Below are positions 45,162 to 57,210 of a stretch of DNA of 64,000 nt, piece by piece (within the stretch, counting starts at the first letter, position 1; the number at the start of each line of letters is the position of its first letter). Under the pieces are notes generated by a model, which was not told the DNA's origin, did no database searches, and saw only the letters and a program-made list of their open reading frames with translations. The position numbers and the translations under genes were made by a program. The DNA is from Papaver somniferum (lineage: Eukaryota > Streptophyta > Magnoliopsida > Ranunculales > Papaveraceae), in contig NC_039361.1 of NCBI RefSeq assembly GCF_003573695.1, positions 101,310,279 through 101,374,278 on the forward strand, written 5' to 3'.

Positions 45162-46561
45162 CATCACGTTCTGATAACCAATATCAAAACCGAAACTACA
45201 AGTAGTCTTATTTTTATATGTTACCAAGGAAAAAATTGCCCGAAACAATTTTTCCCATTTAGTTTAGCAAACCAAAAATAACTAATCACATTAGTCCCTT
45301 TGCTAAACCTATTGTTCAAAAACAACCGCTTAATTCGATAAGACCAAAATAAAGATAAACTCCATTTTTTTCATCAGGTTCTAATTATCCATAAACTTAG
45401 ACCTTTCAATTTCAAGCAAACCAAAAACTAGGTTAGTTAACTAGCATTTCCTTGTTTAGGCATTCGATTAGACTTGAATAACTGAAACCTCTCTTTGATA
45501 AGAAAAACTAAGATCAGAATTAGCATAGTTTCTTATCCGGAATCGAATTGGACTAAACAACTCATCCCGTACACATATTATTTCGTTAAGCCATAAATAA
45601 TTCATACAAACCAAAATAAATCAACTTGCATAATTATTCACCTCAACCGGAAGCAATTGAAACAACCATAGACATTAAAAGCACCGCAATTGCACCGTAA
45701 TTTTGTAAGCCTAAACCATTGATACTATACAAAATCAAGATAACAATAGTTTTTCTTAACCGGAACCAATTGAATCACACACACATCAATTGTACCGAAA
45801 TTTTTTAAGCCTAAACGATTGATACCACACAATAAAGCAAGATAACAATAGTTTTTCTTAACATGAACCAATTGAAACACACATCCACACACACATCATG
45901 GAATAAATATCAATTGAACCTAAATTTCGTTAAGAAAAAACAATTAATATATAATATAAACTCAGTCTTTTCTTAAACAGGAAAACAATTAACTAACAGG
46001 ATTGTTACCTTAAATTTCACATCCACTTCTCCAAAATGATAGCATCTTCGTCCAGGGAGAATCGATATCGAAATATCACCACGTTGTCATCCTTATGCGT
46101 AAACAAAATAATAACAACACACCTCAACCTTTACCAGGGAAAGGTTGAAAAACAGGTTTTAACTATTGCAAGAAAAAGTTGAAAACCGTCGAAACACGTA
46201 TGCTTTGATGCTAAACCAAAACCGATTCAACATATTGTGACTTTTTCACATACTGTTTCTATTAGAGCCCCTCATAATCCTTTGATAAAGCCTACCTACT
46301 AGGGCTAGAAATTAATCCCGCTAAATCAAAAAGTCACCCAAACCATGAGGGTTCACAATATATGAGATTGAACATTAAGGTAGTAAAACTGAAAACATGC
46401 ATCTCATAAACATACATAGCAATAAGATAAAGCAATTAAGCACGGGCTATGTAAACCGAAAACTGTCACAAGAAAAATTATCAATCAAATAGTTTTATTC
46501 ATAATAGACTAATACAATCAATGAAAGAAATCACAAATTTATGTTTATTATTCCTTGCAAC
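45162..46561. other. B2 internal non-coding region with imperfect repeats
   Basis: No gene. From 45640 to 45960 a unit of about 100 bp recurs two to three times, around 'accaattgaa', 'taagcctaaac', 'attgatac' and CAAGATAACAATAGTTTTTC. Confidence 0.6.
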
Positions 46562-46903
46562 CTAGTCCTTCATGTCCGAGCTGAATGAAGGTGGATTACT
46601 ACTTTTCAGCTTTTGAATTTCTTCAAGTAGAAACCCTTGTTTCTTGACCAGAATCTCTTGCAGATGAGAAATTTTCGTGAAGGATTCTTCAAGAGCATGT
46701 AATTATGTCTTTGATTGAACACAAAAATGTGTCAATGCCTCAATACACTGATCTTTCTTCAGAGTATTCTCTCTTTCCTTCTTGCTAAGACAATCTCCCT
46801 TTCTGATTTTACCCTTAATATCAAGATATAATCCAGACTTAGTTTTAAGATGATCTTTCTGATCGTGCATCTTCTCCAGAGAAACCATTTGATCCAGACC
46901 CAT
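46562..46903 (-). pseudogene. B2 second ORF, coiled-coil protein with an in-frame TAA
   Basis: 113 codons in one frame from an ATG at 46903 to TAG at 46562, interrupted by TAA at codon 67 (46703-46705). It is Lys/Glu-rich with heptads on both sides of the stop (LEKMHDQKDHLKTKSG before; LHALEESFTKISHLQEILV and LLEEIQKLKSS after). It has the place and size of the second ORFs of A1 (22563) and A2 (28834). The sequence continues sensibly past the TAA, so the stop is probably decay. Function unknown; an oligomerising accessory protein is a guess. Confidence 0.5.
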
Positions 46904-47111
46904 AGTTCGGACAAGGAATGATCAAAATAGGAGAAAAGACTTTTTTTATAATTTTCATACTTCGAAAATATAATATTCCTAAAGATATGAATATATTAAA
47001 TATCTTCAAATACTAGATATTATTTCCATAATCTACACAAAAGTGCCTTGATTTTTCTTCTTCCTTACTCAAAAATTGGCACACGAAATGAGGAAATAAT
47101 TCTAATACCGA

Positions 47112-48449
47112 TCAACTGGCATTAGTATGAGATTTTCTCTCATTATGGAATTTTGAACAACCAGATTGTTCTTGATCTAGTATAGTATGAAAAGATCTCT
47201 TTCTATTACCTCGAATCAACGAAGTATCTTGGGATATACTGAAATTGCATACGCAACTTTTAGAAATTCTACTAAGACAGTTTTTGCATCTTGTCTTATT
47301 TATCCCTTTACCATTAGATGATTTAATAACATTGGTAGACATGTCCATTTTTAAAATGGGTAAATCACTAATGGTGGAGAAAGGAATAAGATTGACAACG
47401 AATGCAACATTAGTTGTTTCCTCATCTTCAGAATCGTATGACTTAGAGGACTCATCTAGAGTTACAGCCAATTCCTTTCTTCTAATGTATTTATTAAGAT
47501 TGGGACAGTCTTTAGCAATATGACCAAACCCTTTACACTTGAATCACTGCGGCTGATATTCATCATCTTCTTCCTGATCACTTTTTACAGGAACTCGATC
47601 ATGCGGTCGAGAAGATCGATAAGTAAACTTAACGAATCTCTTGTTTCTTTTCTTCAAGAGATCTCGAAACTGTCTAGTAATTAATGATAATGATTGTTCA
47701 ATTTCATCATCAGAATTTTCTGCAATCAGTTCATTTGAATCATCCAACTGTCTATTCCTTTTCATATGAGCATTAGAAATTTTTGCTTTAAAAGCGATTC
47801 CTTTACTTTGAATAGACTGTGATTCATGATCAAAGATCTTTAACTTACAAACGAGTGTGCTTCGTGTGAGAGTTGAAAGATTATGTGCTTGATTGCATGT
47901 TTCTTAGAGTATCTAGATGGCAACGATCTGAGAATCTTGCATACTATATCTTTTTCAGAAATAGTCTTTTCCTAATGAGAAAGAAGCATTAATTACCTCG
48001 GAGATCTTAATGTGAAACTCTTCAAAAGTGTCTTTGTCATCCATTCGAATGTTTTCCCACTTGGAGGTGAGGGTTTGAAGTCTAGCTTCTTCCTCTGAAG
48101 AATTTCCATCGAATACGATCTGAAGATTATCCCAAGATTCTTTCGAAGTTTGACATGTAGACACATGATGTTGTAAGTCACGGCTTACAGCATGAATAAT
48201 AGCATTCAAACCATCTGAATTCTGATTTGCAACTGCCTTTTCTTCGTTCAAAAACTCTGCTAAACGTTTAAGTTCAGTTTCTGAATTTTCTCTCTTTGGA
48301 AGCGTATAACCATCGACGACTAATAGCCAAGTATTAAAGTCTCGCGATTGAAGAAAAGATCTCATAACATATTTCCACCATAGATAGTTTGTTCCATCCA
48401 ATCTTGGCGGTACGTTAATTGAAGTCGATTCATGAGAACTCGAGTTCAT
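47112..48449 (-). pseudogene. gag: B2 gag (UBN2 type), broken
   Basis: Copia capsid/nucleocapsid gene starting at ATG 48449. The N-terminal part reads LDGTNYLWWKYVMRSFLQS, then DLQHHVSTCQTSKESWDNL and DTFEEFHIKISEVINASFSLG, a UBN2-type gag. A frameshift near 47965 displaces KDIVCKILRSLPSRY. Later, FKCKGFGHIAKDC is a CCHC knuckle whose first Cys codon is replaced by TGA (47544-47546). The tail continues as an acidic stretch (SYDSEDEETTN) to 47112, with further Cys residues (RCKNCLSRISKSC). Compared with A0, the first knuckle is better kept. Not expressible whole. Confidence 0.82.
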
Positions 48450-48504
48450 TCTTATAGGTTGGATCGCACCAAACACGGATTGTTAGATCTTTTCGTGTTT
48501 GCCT

Positions 48505-48516
48505 GCTCTGATCCCA
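48505..48516 (-). promoter_or_regulatory. B2 primer binding site, one mismatch
   Basis: TGGGATCAGAGC on the minus strand, versus TGGTATCAGAGC elsewhere. Confidence 0.8.
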
Positions 48517-48518
48517 AT

Positions 48519-51285
48519 TGAAAAGGCGAGGGTACCAAAATATACCTCAAGCTAAAACTTTTCCGACCTATAAGTCCTTTCTCCGAAAGTGATTGTCTAT
48601 GGACTGAGTCGAGATAATACAACAAATCGGTTCACACTTCGTGTGATCGTCTATAGATACGAGATCGAGACAATACAACAACGAAGTATGTTTACTTGAT
48701 ACAAAGGTTCGGACTTAACCAAACACAATAAAATTGCTTATCAAGTAAATAGGAATTAATGTTTGTGTAATTTACTTTAATTATAATAAAACAATTATAA
48801 TGCGGAAAATAAAAGTAAATGACATAACAAGATTTTGTTGACGAGGAAAACTGCAAATGCAGAAAAACCCCGGGACCTAGTCCGGAATTGAATACTCTCA
48901 GGATTAAGCCGCTACACAAAATTACACTTAACTTCGTATAGTTGAGACCAAGTAACTAACCCAATAGTTCACCTAGTTCCGTCTGTATTACCACGCTTCC
49001 AACTTATTAATAAGTCACGTACTTGGAACAATCCCTTTGGTTCGTATTCCAAACAGTAAAGGAACAAGAAATCTGTTTGGTATCAACTCTATTCAACCAA
49101 GTGATATGAGTCAGACAAAGTCTCTTCCGTTTATCTCAACATAAACTCCTTCGTCAGGTCTAGATCTATCTTATATTCAATCACCCAAAGGTAATCGTGT
49201 AAGATTAAGCCAACAACACCTTTAATCCGAAGAACCGTGTTGATGTCGATCTACTCAATTAATCAATCCAATCTACCACGAGAATAAACCGATTATTAAT
49301 TGGATCCTCTTTTACCCAAACAAGTATTGTGCACACCAAAGATTATAAAACCCAAGTCAGATCTTCAATATCTTCTTTGTCTTCAAATCTTTTAAAATCT
49401 TCAATAAAAACATGAACACAATCACTTGAATCTCTTGTGATCAATCACCCACAGAACGGAGTCTGTTAACAATGGATTATCACAAGATCGCCTTTAGAAC
49501 TAACAACAGTCTAAAGATCCCTGTCCAAACTCTGAACTAGTTTGAGTGAATCTTATATCAGAAGAGAATATTCTCAAGAATAAACAAACTAGGTGCAATC
49601 AGATTTCAACCACCGTTAGTCAATCAAATCAATCGAAAACAAAGATAAACCGCAATTATCTAGTTTACCACCAACGGGTCGTGCTAGAGCTTCTCAATCC
49701 CAAAGAAGACTTTAAAACGAGCGTCAGTAAAAGATTTCACCTAATTAGATTACTCTCTTCTCCGATAGGCGGCTACACCGGTAACAAAGACAAAAGAGGA
49801 AGTCTGTTGTTACGAAGGATTAGTTTGCTAGAAAGGCAAACTTCGTGTATTTATAGACAAGGAAGTTTGGATACCAAGAAATTTTCAAAACCGAAAATAT
49901 TCTTAAGATATTCATAAATGCACAGATTCGGTTTTTATAATTCCTGGAAATGCTATGTCCAAAAATAATGATTGAAATCTCTCGAAAAATATAATTAGTA
50001 AATGCACATTACTAATTCTGTAATTTCCCTACAAAATGAATTAATAACCTTAATTAAAAGATTCTTAACTTACTTATGTTTCGATCCTGGGATTCTCTTC
50101 CCTTAGCCATTATGGAATATCTTTGAACAATTATAGAAATAAACATTCACAGCACGTGTTCAAAGTTAGTCGACATCTTTACTTTGTAAGTTCTCTTTCA
50201 CACTTACAACCTTGAAACCGATTTTCCACACTTCAAACAAGTTTAGATTTGGTTCATATGACTTTCAAGAACTATGTGATTGATCAAACCAACATTCAAT
50301 CACACTCATGGGTTTACGGTTCTACCAAAACAAGTTTCGGTTCTACCTCCATGTGAGTACTACGCATAGTCACACTAGATTCCCAAAGATTCGGTTGACT
50401 GGGTACTAAGATCGGTTCCCCGCATATATATGGTATTTAACTTATATGTGTGACACATGTCCATAGGATCGGTTCCCCTTTCTGCTATAAACCTTGTTGC
50501 ACTCCATACAAGGATCGGTTCCCTATTGATGTACTGCACCCCTTACAAGGATCGGTTCCCTTTCCCTTACTAGGATCGGTTCCCTTTCCCCAAGGCAGAC
50601 ACAATCCGATCATGCCACAGGTGATTACTTAAGATTGGTTTTACTAATAAAAGTTATACCAATACAAAAGCCAGGACTTTGTGAATAGTTCTACTAAGAA
50701 CAAAACAAGATGTGAGCGGTTATACTCTATCACACATATTGGTTGTTCATAAGATAAGCAATGAATAACATAACCAATAACTCCTGGAAATTTCCTTTTC
50801 GGTCCACAAGCAAGTTTATGAACTTACTTCCTTAGAACACATGTAAAACATTGTTCCCCAGGATGAAATCCTCACCTCATACCCATACATAATCACAATA
50901 GCATTCAAATGATTATGGCGATGTCTTATCTATAAAGTTTAATGGTTAAGTAATAAACCTCGTATTGTATTCCTTAATACTATGTCAATATAGAGTTCAA
51001 ATATTCTTCACATTTATGTTTTCAATATGCACGACTTGAAAGATACGTTAGGGAATGAAACATTTCAAGTAAAATATCACTAACCTCAAGTGGAAGGATG
51101 ATTGTTGTCGTTGTAGCTCCTTGCTTCTTCACATCTTCAAGACTTCGCAGTACTTGTAATGTCTCATATTCTAATGCTTTCAGCTAACCTATAAGAAGTT
51201 TAACTCTAGTACATATTCACTAAAATATGACAACCAAACTTGACATACCAACGCTTGGTGGGTTCAACCGAGTAATGCTCTAACA
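48519..51285 (-). mobile_element. B2 5' LTR (2767 bp)
   Basis: On the minus strand it begins TGTTAGAGCATTACTCGG (51285) and ends CGCCTTTTCA (48519). It carries the GGATCGGTTCCC array, a TATA box near 49850 and the common U5 block. It preserves the uninterrupted target sites for the solo R LTR (about 49210) and for A1 (about 51020). Confidence 0.9.
50405..50600. repeat. GGATCGGTTCCC array in the B2 LTR
   Basis: Five copies of GATCGGTTCCC on the plus strand, the reverse of the array at 36185-36420, with the same flanking 'ccccaaggcagacacaatcc'. Confidence 0.85.
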
Positions 51286-52202
51286 GGGTCTCCCATTCGA
51301 AGATATATCTTTTTTTATCTCTTCTTCTACTTATGTTCTAGGGTTTAGAAACATGAAAGTTTTTCTTTTTATTCTTGTTATAAACTCCATGAACATGAGT
51401 TAGATTATTATTAGTTATGGAATAATTGGATTTCACAAAATATGCTTTTTGATATGATAAATTATATTTGTCTCCTTGATTTATCGTTTATGATTCACCA
51501 TTAATATTGTTACATGATTTGAATGCTTGTTTGATCGAGTCGCGAATCAGTTGAGTTTGTTTTCATCTCTATTGCTAGATTAGGATTTATTATACGCAAA
51601 AGTGATAAATTCCTGATTACAAGTAGCATAAATATGGTTATAGCTTGTAGTGATGCATCCTTGCAATCATATGTGAACCATAACCTTTGTTAAATCGGTT
51701 TAGTGCTTTTACACGTTCGATTGCTTTGATTGGCCTGATTTCGTAGAACTTAATGCATCTATGGAATTAAACTTGATGAGTGCTTTTACACGTTAGGTTG
51801 TTCTTTTATATATAATTCATATTCGCATCTTTTAATGTGTTTGTTGATGACAAGAGGATATTAGCGGGATATTCTTGCGATCAAGGTATCCTAGGGACTT
51901 TGATAAAAGTTGAGATTAAAATATCAATTCTAGTTATTATGACAAGAGCATGTTAGTGAATGAAAACGAAATCCTTAACCAATCTTTTCACACATTTGAA
52001 TTGTTTGCTTTATTTCTTTGTTTTGCTTTTATTTTATTTTAGTTTATAAAATTCAGAAAATCCCCATGGCTTAACATAAGAAACCGAAACATATTGAAAA
52101 CCTAGTCCTCTATGTGGGAGCGATCCTTTCTTTCCCTTGCTATATTATATATTTTGATTAGTAAGAAAGTGTAATTATTTTTGACGCCTACGACAACGAT
52201 CA
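51286..52202 (+). mobile_element. G3 5' LTR, right part
   Basis: AT-rich sequence without genes. Its end has a 'ctatgtgggagcgatcc' phrase like those near LTR ends of other plant Gypsy elements and finishes about GACAACGATCA, six bases before the primer site. The left part is missing at the B2 edge. Confidence 0.55.
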
Positions 52203-52207
52203 AATTT

Positions 52208-52225
52208 TGGCGCTGTTGCCGGGGA
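52208..52225 (+). promoter_or_regulatory. G3 primer binding site (tRNA-Asp type)
   Basis: TGGCGCTGTTGCCGGGGA differs by one base from TGGCGCCGTTGCCGGGGA, the site typical of Tat/Athila Gypsy elements. Confidence 0.8.
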
Positions 52226-52343
52226 GGCAGCGGTTGTCACTTGTTTTTGGTTACTTATTTTTTGTTTTTTTTTTTTTTTTACATTTCTTATTTTCTGGTT
52301 TTTAACCTTGGTTTGAGAATCTTATTTCAGGTACTTGTTTCTC

Positions 52344-53177
52344 ATGGAAGGAGCATATTACATGAATGGATACGGTTTTCAACAACCTCAACAATACGAC
52401 AACTACCAATTCCAGGGGTATAATCAAAATCAATTCATTGGTTATGACCAGTATTCCATGGGTCCTTATGCTTTTCCTCAACAACCTTATGGAGGGGATG
52501 TGTGTGAACAAACACAAGGATTGGAGGATTCTTATGCTCGTGAACAACAAGTCTCTAACTTGTTAGACAACTTTTCCAACTTTGTATGACAAGAGTTTCA
52601 AAAAAATAAAGAGGCTACAAACGAGCAACTCCAAGAACTTCGTGAAGTTATGGCTATCTTACGAAGAAGCATTGATGATTACAAGGAAGAAAGGTGTACA
52701 GCGGAATCTTTTTGGGATCAAGATAAAGACAAAGAGGTCTATGTTGACACTTGTGTATATTACTCAAGCATTGATCTTTATGATGATCAAGAGCCTATTC
52801 AAAGGGTGGAGATTGAGGATGATGCATTTTTGAGTGTTCTAAAAAGGTTCCTGATAGCGAAATTTGGAGCCGCAAAAGAGTATGTGCCTAACAACAATGA
52901 GGAGTATGTTGAGAATGGAACCGATTTGATCACTATTATGGAAGACCCAATGGAGCTTACAAATGATTGTAATGATGATGTTGATGTCGAGACTTTGGTT
53001 AAGGCAGAAACGGACGAAGAATGCTTGCAAGGTTTGATAGAGGACCACAATATATATGAGGTAAGTGATTCACTTGAATTGTATAAGGATGAAGAGGATA
53101 CCATAACACAAAAGATTGTGATAGGTTTGTCTAACCATTTGCATATTAATTCTTTTCCTTACCTCCCATTGGTTTAA
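52344..53177 (+). pseudogene. G3 gag-like ORF with a Q/Y/N/G-rich head and an in-frame TGA
   Basis: One frame of 277 codons from ATG 52344 to TAA 53175, with TGA at codon 82 (52587-52589). Residues 5-55 are low-complexity, rich in Tyr, Gln, Asn, Gly and Phe (YGFQQPQQYDNYQFQGY, PYAFPQQPYGG), like a prion-like disordered segment. After the TGA comes a heptad-like part (ATNEQLQELREVMAILRRS), then an acidic region. There is no CCHC or protease. Sequence just upstream ends TTATTTCAG, a possible splice acceptor. Its position after the primer site suggests the gag slot of a large retrotransposon derivative. I do not recognise a family. Confidence 0.55.
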
Positions 53178-54814
53178 ATGTATGTGCTTCGAGAATATTG
53201 TTGAATGACTTTATTTCTCGATATCCGCCATTAGAAACATTTGATTATCATATTATGCAAGTTTGCAAACAAGAAACCATAGAAGTTCCTGAATTTTATG
53301 TTCTTTATACACTTTCAAGTGTGGAAAGAATAAGTGTGCGGGAAACTTCTATTGGGCTATAGCTTCATTTTTGCTTTATTGTACTAATGTTTATGTGAAG
53401 TTACTATTTGCAAAACAGGTTACATGGAAAGATCCCCAACTTTTCATATTATTGGTGTATGGGGAATTCATCTTGCAAGTCGATCTGACGACTTTAAATC
53501 AAGCGCTAAATGGGAGGAACCCATAGGATGAGTATTTCCTGTCTTGTTTTTATCCTTTTCTTGTCTTGCAATTAATTTTTCTAATTTCTTGTCACATTAT
53601 CATGTAGGATTTCCCACCTTGACTTACTTTGGATGACTCAATTAACATTGAGTACAATGTAAATTTTGAGTGTGGGGGAGTGGTTAAGCATTTGCATTGT
53701 AAATTTATCAACTTTCGTGTAAATTAATGAATAAAAAACTCCAACTTGTAGTTAGTTTAGAGTTACATAGTATACATGTCGCTAAGATTACATCGAGATT
53801 CTCATAAGAGTGACTGAACTTAGAGATGACAGAGAACATGATCGGTTTCTTACTTGTATAAGAGTTAAAGTTGGATTTAACCATGCCAGTGGCAAATAAG
53901 GTGCAGAATGAATTCGATATTAGAGTAGTGGTCCCCTATAGTGGAGACTACCCATGTTACATCATGAGAGGCACCAACCTTCACTTCTTTGTACCTGTCT
54001 AAATTTTTGCCTTTAGAGTGTGTGTCACCGTACGTAAACTCCGGGTAGAATGATGATCTACCCAACCTCCCACCAATAGAAGCACTATTTTGATCTCTTG
54101 AGTGTTATTTTATCAATCATGATGGTGACGTCGAATTGCTAACTTAGATACCACTTGTAATCTTGTTCGCAGTTAGCACCATCCACTTTATCTCTCTCTA
54201 CACCAACAAGTCCATAGAAACACCATCATCATCAATAAGAAGAGCATCACAAATTCGAAGGAAAGTTGAAGAAGTTCAAGGTTTACACCTTGGCCTTTGT
54301 ACTTGCATTTTATTTTTATTTTCAGTTTTTGTTTATTTCTCTTGTCTCATAAAAAAAATAAAAATGAAAATGAAAAAAAAAATTGAAAAAAAAAAAGAAA
54401 AAAAGAAGAAAAAAAGACAAGAGAAAATTTTGTTAGGTTCATTATTAGTTTTATCATTTTGTACTTGTTTTATTTTCTTGTCTCATAAAAAAAAAAGACA
54501 AGAAAAATGTGTTGTAATATATTTGGTTTGTTTTTAGTTTTGTTCTTTCAATAAAGCCAATGGAAAGAAGGAATATCCATAATGAAGTTTCAAGCAACAA
54601 GGAATTTAAGGAAAGAATCATACTGTCAAGATTCTACGAAGTTCAAGATTTCATCATCGACATTTGAAGACCGAAGACGAAGATGAAGACAAAGATTGAA
54701 GACCGAAGACGTTTCTATGGATGCTGTGAGAGTGGTGCTAACTGCACGTCGAACGGATAACGAGGTAAGTAAGCATATTCCCACCTTCGTTAAGTGGTTG
54801 ATTTCCTTTCTTAG
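53178..54814. other. G3 3' non-coding region
   Basis: No gene. It has a purine tract GTGTGGGGGAGTGG near 53680, a homopurine stretch at 54350-54420 (A-rich with G), and a repeated 'gaagacgaagatgaagac' run at 54670-54710. If the first tract is the polypurine tract, the 3' LTR should start near 53694, but I could not match it to 51286-52202. Confidence 0.5.
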
Positions 54815-57195
54815 TGAAAAAGCGGGGGTCTAACAACACCACCCAATATTTCGCTTAGCAATCTGTATGGACTAACACCGAAACACTTTCTAGAGAATCA
54901 ACTAGACAGTCAGACTCAATCTAGGTAAAAGTATCTCAAGGAGTTAATATCTCAATCTCTCGATTTGATCTTTACTAAAGCAAATATAAATCCGCGAGTC
55001 TTTATCAAAGAGAGATAAACTTGGACGGTACCAAAGACCAATGTCCAAGGATCAATCAATATCAATCAACAACCGTTAGGTTGGACTATCCAATTGATTG
55101 ATCTAACACATAACCTCTAATATTTCTATTATATAAACAAATATAATGCAGAAAAGAAATAACACATACACCAGAAGTTTTGTTAACGAGGAAACCGCAA
55201 ATGCAGAAAAACCCCGGACCTAGTCCAGATTGAATACACACTGTATTAAGCCGCTACAGACACTAGCCTACTCCAAGCTAACTTCGGAATGGACTGTAGT
55301 TGAACCCCAATCAGTCTCTTACTGATCCAAGGTACAGTTGCACCCCTACGCCTCTGATCCCAGCAGGATACTACGCACTTGATTCCCTTAGCTGATCTCA
55401 CCCACAACTAAGAGTTGCTACGACCCAAAATCGCAGGCTTTAACAATAAACAAATCTGTCTCACACAGACAAGTCTATCAAAGGATCAATCTGTCTCCCA
55501 TAGAAAAACCCTAAAGTTTTTGTTTCGTCTTTTGATATAAAATCAAGGTGAACAGAAACCAATTGATAATCCGGTCTTATATTCCCGAAGAACATCCTAG
55601 ATTAATCAATCACCTCACAACAATCTTAATCGTATGGTAGCGAAACAAGACGTCGTGGAATCACAAACGATGAGACGAAGATGTTTGTGATTACTTTTAT
55701 ATCTTGCCTATCGGAGAACTCTCACGATCTCAAGACAATCCATATGATTGTACTCGTACGATAGAAGATGCAATATCAGATCACACAACTACGATAAAAA
55801 TAGCATCGATCTGGCTTCACAATCCCAATGAAGTCTTTAAGTCGTTAACCTGGTTTTAGAAGAAGAAAACCAAAGGTTAAAGAATAATCCACTAAAGCTT
55901 ACAAAGTAGTATCACACGGACGTGTGGGGATTAGTTTGTAGAGTTGCTAGATGTCCCCTTATATAGTCTTTCAAATCAGGGTTTCTCCTTGCTCACAAAG
56001 CAAACGCTATCCACCATTAGATGAAAACCTGATTCAGATTCAAGCTAATATATCTCAAACGTTAGATCGAAATATTAGCTTGTTATACACCAATGAAATG
56101 CACGCTTATAGTTTTGATAACCGTACCCAAACGTGTGCATTAGTTGGTTCAAAAATAGTCAACCAAAAGGTTAGCCATTTGAGCATTTCATACCAACCAT
56201 TTTCTTCTTCACCATAACTAGTTCAAGTGACTCATATGAACTAGTTATAGATTTGTTCAATTGCAAGGAAATCTCATGTACTACACAAGACACAATTGAA
56301 GCAAAGATGATTTAATTCACATGAATAGGTTCATGAACTTTATAGACACGATTTACAAAAGCATTCCTTAGTCTTTATAAGTTAAGTTCAGAAATCATCT
56401 TTAGATATATAACCTATACAAGTTCGCAGACTAGGTTCGCGGACTTGAAGTACTGGAAAGAGTTTTCAAACTCCAGCAGAAATTCTCGGGTTCGAGAGCT
56501 TCGCTGGTTCGCGGACTTGGATCACGCAAAACAGTTTGTTAACTCAGCATAAATTCTCGGGTTTGAGAACTTCGGCAGTTCGCGGACTTGGCTACTATCC
56601 GATTTCCAGTATGGGACTTATGCACATATGTGTTTCCACAACATACTTATGTCCACTATGGTTATGTAATCTAAAATCTCATTCCAATCATTGAAACATT
56701 CTTAGAGGACGTTATATAGTTGTTACACTATTTCTCGTCAAAGCAATTTTCAAGATGACTGAAACATACATGACTTGCGTCACTAGGTAAATAAAACATG
56801 GTCGAAGCGAAACGCTTACCAACACATATTTCGAGATATAGATAGGCGAGATATACTCGGCTCGAAATACCAAATGTGTATAACCTAAGTCTATATATAT
56901 AGCATATGACTTTTGTCTCAAGAAGTAGGAGATAGAATAGATAGACTTTTGAGTGACAAATAAGTTCAAGTCTTCACATACCTTTTTTTCGAGAAGTTCC
57001 ACCGGTTCCTTGAGCAGTTCTTCCACTTGTATGATGAATCGCCATGAAGTCCTTGAGCTCAACTACACTTACTATCCTAGTCCGAGACTTAGCTATAATA
57101 GACTTGAAATCAAGACTCATAGTTTTGATCACTAACATTGACAAACATGCTTGATATAGCAACGCATGCGAGTTCCACCGAGCAGTGATCTAACA
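54815..57195 (-). mobile_element. A3 3' LTR (2381 bp)
   Basis: On the minus strand it begins TGTTAGATCACTGCTCGG (57195) and ends CCGCTTTTTCA (54815). TATATAAGG is at 55957-55965 (minus). The GTCCGCGAAC cluster is inverted at 56420-56590. The left flank CTTAG (54810-54814) should be one TSD half; the other is not found. Confidence 0.88.
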
Positions 57196-57210
57196 ATCTC
57201 CCCCCTTTGT
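57196..57210 (-). promoter_or_regulatory. A3 polypurine tract
   Basis: ACAAAGGGGGGAGAT on the minus strand, directly before the LTR start. Confidence 0.85.

Larger units (their letters stand above)
41929..51285 (-). mobile_element. Copia element B2 (pol-less, 3' LTR truncated)
   Basis: On the minus strand: 5' LTR 48519-51285, primer site, gag 48449-47112, second ORF 46903-46562, a long non-coding stretch, polypurine tract 42849-42835, and only the first 0.9 kb of the 3' LTR. A solo LTR is inserted at 43275-45156. No pol is present. Confidence 0.85.
51286..54814 (+). mobile_element. G3, pol-less Gypsy-type element fragment
   Basis: LTR end, primer site TGGCGCTGTTGCCGGGGA, one gag-like ORF and a GTGTGGGGGAGTGG tract near 53680, with no pol. 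It is flanked by B2 on the left and A3 on the right, so both ends are incomplete. Confidence 0.65.

Noticed and set aside
18279..51285. B1 and B2 as one composite integration
   Set aside because: Flanking pentamers AATTG and GGGTC do not match, so I did not annotate it as a single element.
52799..53104. Ser-rich minus-strand ORF
   Set aside because: Shadow of the acidic, GAT/GAA-rich G3 ORF on the opposite strand.
54163..54537. Lys-rich ORF of 124 codons
   Set aside because: Product of an A-rich homopurine run in the G3 3' region. No domain, no conservation, low-complexity translation.
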